DNA of 8,127 nt from Candidatus Roizmanbacteria bacterium CG_4_10_14_0_8_um_filter_39_9 (GTDB taxonomy: Bacteria > Patescibacteriota > Microgenomatia > UBA1406 > GWC2-37-13): contig PFLF01000052.1 in NCBI GenBank assembly GCA_002784505.1, positions 1 to 8,127 on the forward strand, given 5' to 3'. Below are positions 1-4,427 of this stretch, piece after piece. Under the pieces are notes generated by a model, which saw only the letters and a list, made by a program, of their open reading frames with translations, was not told where the DNA came from and did not search any database. Both the position numbers and the translations under genes were made by a program. Position 1 is the first letter of the stretch. Each line of letters starts with the position of its first letter.

Positions 1-156
1 GTTTCCCAAACCACACCCGAGTTCTAAAACTTTACACTGAGGAGGGAATACACCAATAACCTCCTGGGCAAACTTCGTTGGGTCGTTTGCATATTTTTGC
101 ATTGCTCCCTTATCATGTATTTCGTTCCAATGAGTTTTTTGATCTGAATTTGGCAT
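1..156 (-). CDS. Class I SAM-dependent methyltransferase, N-terminal fragment (runs off window edge)
   Basis: Only the first 52 codons lie in the window, and the frame is open to base 1. The ATG at 154-156 begins MPNSDQKTHWNEIHDKG. Residues 43-52 read VLELGCGLGN, the glycine-rich motif I (E/DxGxGxG) that contacts S-adenosylmethionine in Rossmann-fold methyltransferases. The opening HWNEIHDKGAMQKYANDP is typical of small-molecule methyltransferases of the Methyltransf_11/25 type. The substrate cannot be told from this part. A weak AGGG lies about 9 nt upstream of the ATG. The start is 2 bp after the stop of the upstream Nudix gene, so it is probably the last or a later gene of the Nudix operon and may be translationally coupled. 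The fold assignment is fairly sure; the specific role is unknown. Confidence 0.82.
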   Translation of the reverse strand, partial: MPNSDQKTHWNEIHDKGAMQKYANDPTKFAQEVIGVFPPQCKVLELGCGLGN

Positions 157-158
157 AT

Positions 159-584
159 TTAAATCCCTAAAGCTAACTCAATAGCTTTCTTATAACCATC
201 GCTAATATATGTTTCATTACTATTTAAGCTTTCAATGTCATTTACTCCAACCCAACGATAATCTACATGTTCATCACTTATCTCGACCGTGTCAATCTCT
301 GCTTCAACTCTGTAGAAAAGAAGCATTAACCCGTTACCATCTTTAAGATTTTGGGGGAGTTTGTAGACCTGGACAAAATCGAGAATATGTATGCCTTTTA
401 TCGTCAGGATCTCCTCTGTTAGCTCACGGTTTAATGTTTGTTGAATTTCCTCTCCTTCGCCCATTCTTCCACCAGGGATGTCCCAATAATACTTCCCGGA
501 TTGGTCCATATTTTTAAGAACTAAAACCTTGTTGTCTTTAACTATTAATCCTTTTATTCCGATATAAAAAGTCTTTGGTGGCAT
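159..584 (-). CDS. Nudix hydrolase (141 aa)
   Basis: A compact single-domain Nudix protein of normal family length. Nudix enzymes hydrolyse nucleoside diphosphates linked to another moiety, using divalent metal held by the Nudix-box glutamates. The box spans about residues 39-61: G39, E45, R53-E54 and E57-E58 fit Gx5Ex7REUxEE, so the catalytic glutamates are present. The late glycine of the consensus (xGU) is Leu60 here, which is tolerated in some members. WDIPGGR just before the box and RWVGVNDIESL near the C-terminus are also typical. The ATG at 582-584 follows the upstream gene's stop by 2 bp and has no clear Shine-Dalgarno sequence, so coupled translation is likely. It sits between a second Nudix gene and a methyltransferase, which suggests a shared nucleotide or cofactor clean-up or modification step. 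The substrate cannot be assigned from sequence alone. Confidence 0.9.
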   Translation of the reverse strand: MPPKTFYIGIKGLIVKDNKVLVLKNMDQSGKYYWDIPGGRMGEGEEIQQTLNRELTEEILTIKGIHILDFVQVYKLPQNLKDGNGLMLLFYRVEAEIDTVEISDEHVDYRWVGVNDIESLNSNETYISDGYKKAIELALGI

Positions 585-586
585 TG

Positions 587-1186
587 TTATTTGATATTAA
601 ATAAAGCTTCGAATTTATCAACTGCAGTAAGGGTATTTGGGTCTGTTATTAAAGCCCTAGCTTCATCAATACTTTTCCAGCCGGTAGTATGAAACTCTGT
701 ATCTAATAACGATTGGTCAGGAGTAAATTTGTTTTCTGAGAGTGGCACAAAATACCAAATGTCAAAATGTTTTGTACATTTTTGTTTTACTGGATTGTTG
801 ATTGGAGTAATTGTTAAAAGCTTCGGTTCTCCAATACTCTCAAGAGGTACCGTCACACCCCATTCTTCTCCAATTTCTCGTTCTAATGATTCCTCTGGAG
901 TTTCACCTTTGTCGATATGCCTACCGTTAAATAACCACAAACCTGACTTCTTATGGTGGCCAATGAATACTTTTTTAGAATTGGCATCAAAGGCGGCAAA
1001 ATAAACGCAGAAGTGTGAATACGGATTCTCATCTCTGGTTAAGAATTCATCTTCCTTCAGTCTTACGAGAAAATCTTGATTGATAGGCGAATCGGCAAAT
1101 AAACTTACAATCTGCTTTATTTGTTCGAGTTGTTTATTCATAGTTCTTGCTAAGTTTACCAAAATCGACCTCTTCTTACCAGACAA
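587..1186 (-). CDS. Nudix hydrolase with N-terminal extension (199 aa, TTG start)
   Basis: The Nudix domain covers about residues 57-185, after a helical N-terminal extension of roughly 55 residues. The Nudix box lies at about 89-111: E95, R103-E104, E107-E108 and G110 are in place. The usual first glycine is Arg89 (NGRHIDKGE where GGxxDxGE is usual), so the metal-binding glutamates are kept but the loop before them differs. I chose the TTG at 1184-1186 because AAGGAG lies 6 nt upstream of it, the best ribosome binding site in the window. The first in-frame ATG (1139-1141, residue 16) has no such site. It is the first gene of the three-gene minus-strand operon. The substrate is unknown. The shape (lead extension plus Nudix) is common among small-genome bacteria. 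Confidence 0.88.
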   Translation of the reverse strand: MSGKKRSILVNLARTMNKQLEQIKQIVSLFADSPINQDFLVRLKEDEFLTRDENPYSHFCVYFAAFDANSKKVFIGHHKKSGLWLFNGRHIDKGETPEESLEREIGEEWGVTVPLESIGEPKLLTITPINNPVKQKCTKHFDIWYFVPLSENKFTPDQSLLDTEFHTTGWKSIDEARALITDPNTLTAVDKFEALFNIK

Positions 1187-1199
1187 TTATTACTCCTTG
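1187..1199 (-). promoter_or_regulatory. Shine-Dalgarno site that decides the TTG start
   Basis: On the minus strand AAGGAG is followed by TAATAA and then TTG. Spacing is 6 nt, near optimal. This supports initiation at TTG (1184-1186) over the internal ATG at 1139-1141. Confidence 0.75.
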
Positions 1200-1289
1200 T
1201 CTCCAAAAGTAAACATAAACAACCACAAAGTTTATTGAGATGGACAGCGTACCTTCCCTAAACTGATCGTAGTTCTCAAATAAATTACT

Positions 1290-1547
1290 ATGAATCAGCA
1301 AACATCTCCCGATACTTACGTAACCAGTGACTTAGCCCTAGCTACGACCATTTCTCTCCAATTTCCTATCCAGGATATCGACCGGTCCAATCCCCGCAAA
1401 GCCGTCTTTGTGTTTATGCGGTCCCCAGAACTGGAAGAACTCGTCGAGGGCTACTTTCGTAATGAACTCAAAATCTCACCCCAAACCTTTTTCAATCAGT
1501 TACGTGACATTAAATCGCGGCTTTACGCCGAAAGAAGCCTATGGTGA
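1290..1547 (+). CDS. DUF5659-like small protein (85 aa)
   Basis: The protein opens with YVTSDLALATTISLQFPI, continues with a basic, aromatic stretch NPRKAVFVFMRSPELEELVEGYF, and ends with FFNQLRDIKSRLYA. This order (TSDLxLAxxL, a short beta hairpin with FxF, an acidic helix, and a final LRDxKxxxY helix) matches my memory of DUF5659, a family of unknown function common in candidate-phyla bacteria. Length is normal for that domain, so it looks complete. The ATG has no visible Shine-Dalgarno sequence. It is divergent from the Nudix operon and overlaps the next small ORF by 44 nt. The domain resemblance is from memory and was not searched; no biochemical role is known to me. Confidence 0.72.
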   Translation: MNQQTSPDTYVTSDLALATTISLQFPIQDIDRSNPRKAVFVFMRSPELEELVEGYFRNELKISPQTFFNQLRDIKSRLYAERSLW

Positions 1548-1695
1548 GCCAAAAGTACTACTTGAGCTCAGGCAGATTCTCAAAGAGGACTACAACGTTG
1601 ATTTAAAGCTTGAGGAAGTCTTGGATATTGCCCTGGTCCTTGTTGGCTTTGCAGAAACGGCCATGAAGATTGAGGCCAAGAGCGGTAGCTCATAG
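1504..1695 (+). CDS. Short unknown protein overlapping the DUF5659-like gene (63 aa, GTG start proposed)
   Basis: I do not recognise this protein. The reading frame is open from further upstream. The segment with protein-like character begins VTLNRGFTPKEAYGEPKV and continues through two amphipathic helices (LLELRQILKEDY and LEEVLDIALVLVGFAETAM) to a polar tail ending in SGSS. I propose the GTG at 1504-1506, which removes an unconvincing N-terminal stretch that would come from the upstream gene's shadow. There is no clear ribosome binding site, so expression would depend on coupling to the overlapping DUF5659-like gene, whose stop lies 44 nt inside it. An alternative is that a frameshift separates two parts of one longer protein. 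That is less likely because the upstream protein already ends where the DUF5659-like domain normally ends. Confidence 0.5.
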   Translation: MTLNRGFTPKEAYGEPKVLLELRQILKEDYNVDLKLEEVLDIALVLVGFAETAMKIEAKSGSS

Positions 1696-1757
1696 CCAAA
1701 GACCAAAACAATAAATGAATATGTCAATGAAACAAAAAGAAATTACGGAGAACTTAT

Positions 1758-1856
1758 ATGAAAGCAAAATGTACACTTCGGAGGTGTACTAGGGCGTTGT
1801 GACGATACAAAATATCGCACAGAACATTTAAATAGTTTTTTTGGGATGAAGACGAT
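1758..1856. repeat. 99-bp repeat, copy 1 (second copy at 2609-2707)
   Basis: Aligned by eye to 2609-2707 without gaps, 89 of 99 positions agree. The first 43 bases are identical and contain the hairpin at 1771-1789. All ten differences (1801, 1804, 1807, 1812, 1824, 1831, 1834, 1845, 1848, 1854) lie in the remaining 56 bases, and each is an A/G exchange. Read on the minus strand, the far end encodes IVFIPKK, matching the end of the membrane-protein tail seen in the other copies. The repeat therefore looks like the 3' end and downstream region of a lost paralog of the large membrane gene. Between the DUF5659-like gene pair and module 1 (1696-1938) I see nothing else except the module promoter. 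Confidence 0.85.
1771..1789. other. Hairpin within repeat copy 1
   Basis: GTACAC pairs with GTGTAC around TTCGGAG, extendable by a T-G and a T-A pair to leave the triloop CGG. On the minus strand the stem is followed by ATTTTGCTTTC, so it could act as a weak intrinsic terminator for a minus-strand gene whose tail lies beside it. The T-tract is interrupted, so termination is uncertain. Confidence 0.5.
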
Positions 1857-1901
1857 CCAAAAAATCTGCTCCTCCCTGGTCTCCGTCATTTGACCGGTTT
1901 A

Positions 1902-1938
1902 TTGACTTTCTTTCCATGAGAGATGTTATAATCTGGTT
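1902..1938 (+). promoter_or_regulatory. Promoter of MNT/HEPN module 1, probably leaderless
   Basis: The extended -10 element TGTTATAAT is at 1924-1932. TTGACT at 1902-1907 could serve as the -35, although a 19-nt spacer is long. Only six bases (CTGGTT) separate the -10 box from the ATG, which puts the expected transcription start on the A of the start codon. Confidence 0.72.
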
Positions 1939-2247
1939 ATGTCCATTTCATCTATTAAACAACAAGTTGCCCCCATTTTTGAAAAATACGGCATAGGCCG
2001 CGCCTCCCTATTTGGCTCCGTAGTACGAGGTGAAGAAAAAAAGACAAGCGATATAGATTTTTTAGTTGAAATGCCGAAAAATATACATGGATTTGCGTAT
2101 ATTGGTGTACGCATGGACCTGCAGGAAGATTTAGAGAGAACACTTCATAAAAAAGTTGATTTGGTTGAATATCATCTTGTTAAACCAGCACTAAGGAAAT
2201 ATATTTTCCCCGAGCAAGTGCTTATATATCAAAAAAATACGGCATGA
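1939..2247 (+). CDS. MntA-like minimal nucleotidyltransferase, module 1 antitoxin (102 aa)
   Basis: A minimal nucleotidyltransferase (MNT) of the DNA polymerase beta superfamily. In characterised MntA-HepT pairs this protein is the antitoxin and AMPylates a tyrosine of the HEPN partner. The signature GSx10DxD is intact: G26-S27, D38 and D40. The third metal ligand is D74 in KKVDLVEY. The preceding YGIGRASLFGSVVRGE is the usual strand and turn. Length is normal. Its TGA stop overlaps the HepT start by 4 nt (ATGA), so the two are translated as a coupled pair. It is most similar in layout to the MNT of module 2; both have a C-terminal (R/K)KYI-x4-Q-VL-Y. The order MNT then HEPN is the standard one for this class. 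Confidence 0.92.
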   Translation: MSISSIKQQVAPIFEKYGIGRASLFGSVVRGEEKKTSDIDFLVEMPKNIHGFAYIGVRMDLQEDLERTLHKKVDLVEYHLVKPALRKYIFPEQVLIYQKNTA

Positions 2248-2579
2248 AAAAAGATACTCGTGTTTATCTTGAGGATGTTATTGATTCCATACATAAAATT
2301 GCCGGATATATTAAAGATATGTCCTACGAAACATTTGAAAATGAAATTCATTGGCAGGATGCAGTACTAAGGCGGCTGGAAATTATTGGAGAGGCGGTAT
2401 CAAAGCTACCCGATGACTATCTTAAGGCTCATGCACAAATTGAGTGGAGAAAAATGAAAGGTGTCCGTAATATTATCATCCATGATTATGCCTCAGTTGA
2501 TATAAAACAAATTTGGGAAATAGTTACCAAAGACCTGCCTCATACAAAAGCCCAAATAGAAGAACTTCTTAAAAATTAA
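2244..2579 (+). CDS. HepT-like HEPN ribonuclease, module 1 toxin (111 aa)
   Basis: An all-helical HEPN protein of the HepT (DUF86) family. HepT toxins are metal-independent RNases that work as dimers. The catalytic Rx4H motif is R75 and H80 within VRNIIIHDY, and Y82 completes Rx4HxY, the tyrosine that MntA AMPylates in characterised systems. Other family marks are the start MKKDTRVYLEDVIDSI, the central VLRRLEIIGEAVSKLP, and the C-terminal IWEIVTKDLP. Length is normal and nothing appears truncated, so the toxin should be active. It overlaps the MNT gene by 4 nt and depends on it for translation, since there is no separate Shine-Dalgarno sequence. Confidence 0.93.
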   Translation: MKKDTRVYLEDVIDSIHKIAGYIKDMSYETFENEIHWQDAVLRRLEIIGEAVSKLPDDYLKAHAQIEWRKMKGVRNIIIHDYASVDIKQIWEIVTKDLPHTKAQIEELLKN

Positions 2580-2608
2580 TGATAAAGAAAAGACAGCTTT
2601 AGATTGGC

Positions 2609-2707
2609 ATGAAAGCAAAATGTACACTTCGGAGGTGTACTAGGGCGTTGTAACAATGCAAAGTATCGCACAGAGCATTTAGATGGTTTTTTTGGAATAA
2701 AGACAAT
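2609..2707. repeat. 99-bp repeat, copy 2 (first copy at 1758-1856)
   Basis: This copy begins 30 nt after the HepT1 stop and matches 1758-1856 at 89 of 99 positions. The first 43 bases, including the hairpin, are identical. Its last 32 bases also belong to the second repeat family (2676-2753 against 3476-3554), so it links copies 1 and 3 in one chain. The stretch 2580-2825 holds this repeat, the tail fragment, a palindrome and the module 2 promoter, and no convincing gene. Confidence 0.85.
2622..2640. other. Hairpin within repeat copy 2
   Basis: Identical in sequence to the hairpin at 1771-1789: six base pairs GTACAC/GTGTAC around TTCGGAG. It lies 43 nt after the HepT1 stop. On the minus strand it is followed by ATTTTGCTTTC, a possible weak terminator for the antisense gene tail. 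Confidence 0.5.
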
Positions 2708-2753
2708 ACAGATAAGACATAAAACAAGCAACCCAAACCCCACAAACTCCAGA
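2676..2753 (-). pseudogene. Fragment of the 3' end of a membrane-protein paralog, ~91% identical to 3476-3554
   Basis: On the minus strand this segment reads LEFVGFGLLVLCLICIVFIPKK, matching the last transmembrane helix in the tail fragment at 3479-3682 and, more loosely, LEFIGFGLLGLTLLGI of the intact gene. By eye about 72 of 79 aligned positions agree with 3476-3554, including 40 consecutive identical bases. The A-run of the tail is one base shorter here (7 against 8), so the frame slips past the TAA used in the other copy. Homology stops abruptly at a palindrome (2753-2776), which replaces the preceding PQY codons. It is a remnant with no start and no body, so not a gene. Confidence 0.75.
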
Positions 2754-2776
2754 CCTGCCTGATCGGCCGGGCAGGT
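2753..2776. repeat. Palindrome at the tail/module 2 junction
   Basis: ACCTGCC and GGCAGGT form a perfect 7-bp inverted repeat around TGATCGGCCG. It sits exactly where homology to the membrane-gene tail ends. It is GC-rich in an AT-rich neighbourhood, so it looks inserted. It may be a small mobile palindromic element, but only one copy is visible here. Confidence 0.5.
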
Positions 2777-2810
2777 GCCGTGGCAAAAATAGCGCCATTA
2801 TTTTGTAACA

Positions 2811-2825
2811 TGCTATAATTATGAT
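2811..2825 (+). promoter_or_regulatory. Promoter of MNT/HEPN module 2, probably leaderless
   Basis: The extended -10 element TGCTATAAT is at 2811-2819, followed by six bases (TATGAT) and the ATG of the MNT gene. No -35 is recognisable at 16-18 nt, as allowed with an extended -10. The spacing to the ATG is the same as in module 1. Confidence 0.72.
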
Positions 2826-3110
2826 ATGAACATAGATTTTTCCGGTACTGTGTCTGTTTTTCAAAAATACCATATCAAAAAAGCATCTCTTTTTGGATCA
2901 TATGCAAGGGGAGAGGCGACAGTTGATAGCGATGTAGATGTTCTTATCGATCCTCCTGAAAGAATGACACTTTTCGATCTTGCTGGAATGAAGCTTGACT
3001 TAGAAAAAATACTATGTAAGTCAGTCGATGTAGTTACTTATAACGGTTTGAGTCCGCTTTTAAAGAAATATATTCTGGCGGATCAAAAAGTACTCTATGA
3101 AAAAAGATAA
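2826..3110 (+). CDS. MntA-like minimal nucleotidyltransferase, module 2 antitoxin (94 aa)
   Basis: A second MNT paralog. GSx10DxD is intact at G24-S25, D36 and D38, and D68 in KSVDVVTY is the third metal ligand. The opening HIKKASLFGSYARGEATVDS is the classic MNT strand, turn and helix. It is expected to AMPylate and neutralise its adjacent HepT. It resembles the module 1 MNT in length, motif spacing and C-terminal end (LLKKYILADQKVLYEK), but the two are clearly diverged, so this is not a recent tandem copy. It overlaps the HEPN gene by 14 nt. The start is fixed by the promoter geometry: the -10 box ends six bases before this ATG. Confidence 0.92.
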   Translation: MNIDFSGTVSVFQKYHIKKASLFGSYARGEATVDSDVDVLIDPPERMTLFDLAGMKLDLEKILCKSVDVVTYNGLSPLLKKYILADQKVLYEKR

Positions 3111-3441
3111 TACGCTTTTTCTTACTCATATTCTTGATTCAATCGCAGCTATTGAAGATTTTGTGAAAGACACTCCTACAAAGGAAGTATTCATTGCCTC
3201 GCGCAAGACGAGAGACGCCGTACTTCACAATTTTAGCATTATCGGTGAGGCAGCAAATAATCTCAATGGCGATTTTATCAAATCTCATCCAAGCATTGCG
3301 TGGGATAAGACTATTGCGATGCGAAATATCATTATTCATGAGTACTTTGGGGTAGATTTAAATTTAGTATGGGATACTATAATCGAGGATCTTCCTGCTT
3401 TTAAAGCGCAGATAAAATCTCTTATTGATACGATTGTTTAA
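3097..3441 (+). CDS. HepT-like HEPN ribonuclease, module 2 toxin (114 aa)
   Basis: A second HepT (DUF86) protein. The catalytic and modification motif Rx4HxY is complete: R76, H81 and Y83 in MRNIIIHEY. The framework matches HepT1: MKKDNTLFLTHILDSI at the start, VLHNFSIIGEAANNL in the centre, and VWDTIIEDLP near the end. It should be an RNase toxin held in check by AMPylation by its MNT partner. The ATG lies inside the MNT gene (14-nt overlap) and has no strong Shine-Dalgarno sequence, so translation is probably coupled. Full length with intact motifs argues for a functional system, not a relic. Confidence 0.93.
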   Translation: MKKDNTLFLTHILDSIAAIEDFVKDTPTKEVFIASRKTRDAVLHNFSIIGEAANNLNGDFIKSHPSIAWDKTIAMRNIIIHEYFGVDLNLVWDTIIEDLPAFKAQIKSLIDTIV

Positions 3442-3446
3442 ACCCC

Positions 3447-3466
3447 TTGTCTATCCCTCTAGACAA
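3447..3466. other. Hairpin just after module 2
   Basis: TTGTCTA and TAGACAA form a perfect 7-bp stem around TCCCTC, beginning 6 nt after the HepT2 stop. No T-run follows directly on the plus strand (CAACAAAAAG). It may stabilise a 3' end or terminate weakly; I would not call it a classic intrinsic terminator. Confidence 0.45.
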
Positions 3467-3475
3467 CAAAAAGAT

Positions 3476-3554
3476 CATTTAGTTCGTTTTTTTTGGAATA
3501 AAGACAATACAGATAAGACATAAAACAAGCAACCTAAACCCAATAAACTGCAGA
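3476..3554. repeat. Repeat, partner of 2676-2753
   Basis: By eye about 91% identical to 2676-2753: six substitutions and one extra T in the homopolymer run, with a 40-base core identical. It covers the stop codon and final transmembrane helix of the tail pseudogene on the minus strand, and a few bases beyond its stop. Confidence 0.82.
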
Positions 3555-3682
3555 TACTGCGGCCAGAAAACTATGACAATATTTTGCCCCTGGGGCGCGG
3601 AGCCTTGGCGAAGCGCCCATCCATTTGCTCAATTATTAACCATTACGTGATCTGTTAACTTGGGGCCGAAGAGGAGAAAGAC
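3479..3682 (-). pseudogene. Decayed C-terminus of a paralog of the large membrane protein
   Basis: Translated on the minus strand, this stretch gives FGPKLTDHVMVNN*ANGW, then IVIVFWPQYLQFIGF and a final hydrophobic helix ending IPKKTN before TAA (3479-3481). The intact gene at 4465 ends with HILINNWANGWE, then VVIIFWPQYLEFIGF and its last helix, so about 68 codons align. The Trp of NNWANGW is TGA here (3629-3631), the only in-frame stop. A four-residue expansion falls at a GC-rich palindrome (3593-3618). Several residues differ from the intact gene, so it comes from a paralog and is not a recent copy of that gene. The body of the gene is missing: about 10 nt upstream of its first recognisable codon lies the promoter of module 3. 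The stretch 3442-3707 holds only this, a hairpin and that promoter. Confidence 0.85.
3593..3618. repeat. GC-rich palindrome inside the tail pseudogene
   Basis: GGGCGC and GCGCCC are separated by 14 bases that are themselves roughly symmetrical (GCC..GGC). It coincides with a four-codon expansion relative to the intact gene, which has a short AGAAAGTT-type segment between CCTGGG and CCCATCC. It could be a small inserted palindrome; this is inference from one copy. Confidence 0.4.
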
Positions 3683-3688
3683 AGATTA

Positions 3689-3707
3689 TGTTATAATTAG
3701 CCCAACT
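3689..3707 (+). promoter_or_regulatory. Promoter of MNT/HEPN module 3, near-leaderless
   Basis: The extended -10 element TGTTATAAT is at 3689-3697, with ten bases to the ATG at 3708. The expected leader is about four bases. It also rules out the upstream TTG at 3660 as the start, because that codon would precede the promoter. No -35 is apparent. Confidence 0.7.
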
Positions 3708-4091
3708 ATGAAGAAAGAAGCTCAACTGTGGGTTGATTTGGCGAAAGAAGACTTTGAAGATATGAACTATATGTGGAAAGTAAAAAGATACAGAGGTGCT
3801 GTTCTTTTTGCACAACAGGCAGTTGAAAAAATTATGAAGGGATATATCGTTGAAAAAAAGAGCAAGCCACCAAGACGGATTCACACGATTGAAGAATTGG
3901 CAAAAGATGCAGGTCTTGATTTGAAAGAAGTCGGCAATATCCCAGTAGAGGAGTTATCAAAATTATACACAAGAGTGCGCTATACAGACTTGAGCATTCA
4001 GTATTATCCAACAAAAGATTCAGTTGAGCCACTCTTACGAATGGCTCAAAAGGTATATCTATGGGTGCAAACAAAATTCAAAACGAAATAA
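3708..4091 (+). CDS. HEPN domain protein, module 3 (127 aa)
   Basis: A HEPN protein of the PF05168 type, a different branch from the HepT proteins of modules 1 and 2. Visible marks are WVDLAKEDFEDMNYMW (residues 8-23), FAQQAVEKIMKGYIVEKK (34-51), HTIEEL (59-64) and LYTRVRYTD (86-94), the latter resembling the family's RYPD segment. There is no Rx4H motif, so RNase activity of the HepT kind is not evident; members of this branch are often found with an MNT partner and may have another role or other catalytic residues. I chose the ATG at 3708 because the TGTTATAAT promoter ends just before it; an in-frame TTG at 3660 would lie upstream of the promoter. It overlaps the MNT gene by 31 nt. Confidence 0.85.
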   Translation: MKKEAQLWVDLAKEDFEDMNYMWKVKRYRGAVLFAQQAVEKIMKGYIVEKKSKPPRRIHTIEELAKDAGLDLKEVGNIPVEELSKLYTRVRYTDLSIQYYPTKDSVEPLLRMAQKVYLWVQTKFKTK

Positions 4092-4384
4092 AACAATATA
4101 TTCAAAGACTCAAAAAGACTATTAATCCTGAGTCTGTTATTTTGTTTGGTTCATTTGCTCGGGGAGAAGCAACGGAGTGGAGCGATATTGACCTTTTAGC
4201 GATTGCAGATTATAAAACCAAGCAAGATAAAAGGTTTGATGAGTTATACAAACTAAGAGAAGGACTGGTAAAAAAACACGATATAAATGTTTTTGGTCTT
4301 ACAAAAAAAGAATTTGAAAAGTCTAAACCATGGTCAATATTTGCTGATGTGAAGCGTGAAGGGGTAGTGATATATCAAAAATAG
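4061..4384 (+). CDS. Minimal nucleotidyltransferase, module 3 partner (107 aa)
   Basis: An MNT-family nucleotidyltransferase. GSx10DxD is complete (G30-S31, D42, D44), within VILFGSFARGEATEWSDIDL. D74 in KHDINVFGL is the likely third metal ligand. The C-terminal FADVKREGVVIYQK is common in MNT proteins that pair with PF05168 HEPN partners. AAAAGG about 7 nt before the ATG is a plausible Shine-Dalgarno sequence inside the HEPN gene, which it overlaps by 31 nt. The gene order (HEPN then MNT) is opposite to modules 1 and 2, as usual for this class. It is convergent with the large membrane gene, 80 bp away. An antitoxin-like role is inferred from the family; the substrate residue on the partner is not clear. 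Confidence 0.9.
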   Translation: MGANKIQNEIKQYIQRLKKTINPESVILFGSFARGEATEWSDIDLLAIADYKTKQDKRFDELYKLREGLVKKHDINVFGLTKKEFEKSKPWSIFADVKREGVVIYQK

Positions 4385-4427
4385 TTCAGTTCTTCTTTCA
4401 ACACATAAATATTTCCACTTCTTGTGC

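Noticed and set aside
729..1004. Plus-strand ORF opposite the longer Nudix gene
   Set aside because: It is antisense to a clear Nudix domain with an intact box and has no family-like features.
1408..1695. Longer 95-aa version of the small ORF, starting at a TTG
   Set aside because: Its first ~32 residues are a shadow of the DUF5659-like frame, with low-complexity, unlikely composition. The protein-like part begins near the GTG at 1504.
1725..1792. Short plus-strand ORF ending ESKMYTSEVY; the same ending occurs in repeat copy 2
   Set aside because: The shared ending simply reflects the identical 43-base repeat and its hairpin. The sequences before it are unrelated, and there is no start signal.
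1758..2707. CRISPR array or tandem repeat interpretation of the repeats
   Set aside because: Only two or three copies exist, 800-850 bp apart with whole genes between them, and no short regular spacers.
2599..2873. Minus-strand ORFs across the repeat between modules 1 and 2
   Set aside because: They are frames through the decayed membrane-gene tail and its downstream region. Their hydrophobic stretch comes from that tail in a shifted frame, and the start regions run into the palindrome and the module 2 promoter.
3660..3707. 16-residue N-terminal extension of the module 3 HEPN protein (TTG start)
   Set aside because: The TGTTATAAT promoter at 3689-3697 lies inside it, and HEPN proteins of this type begin close to the MKKEAQLW segment.
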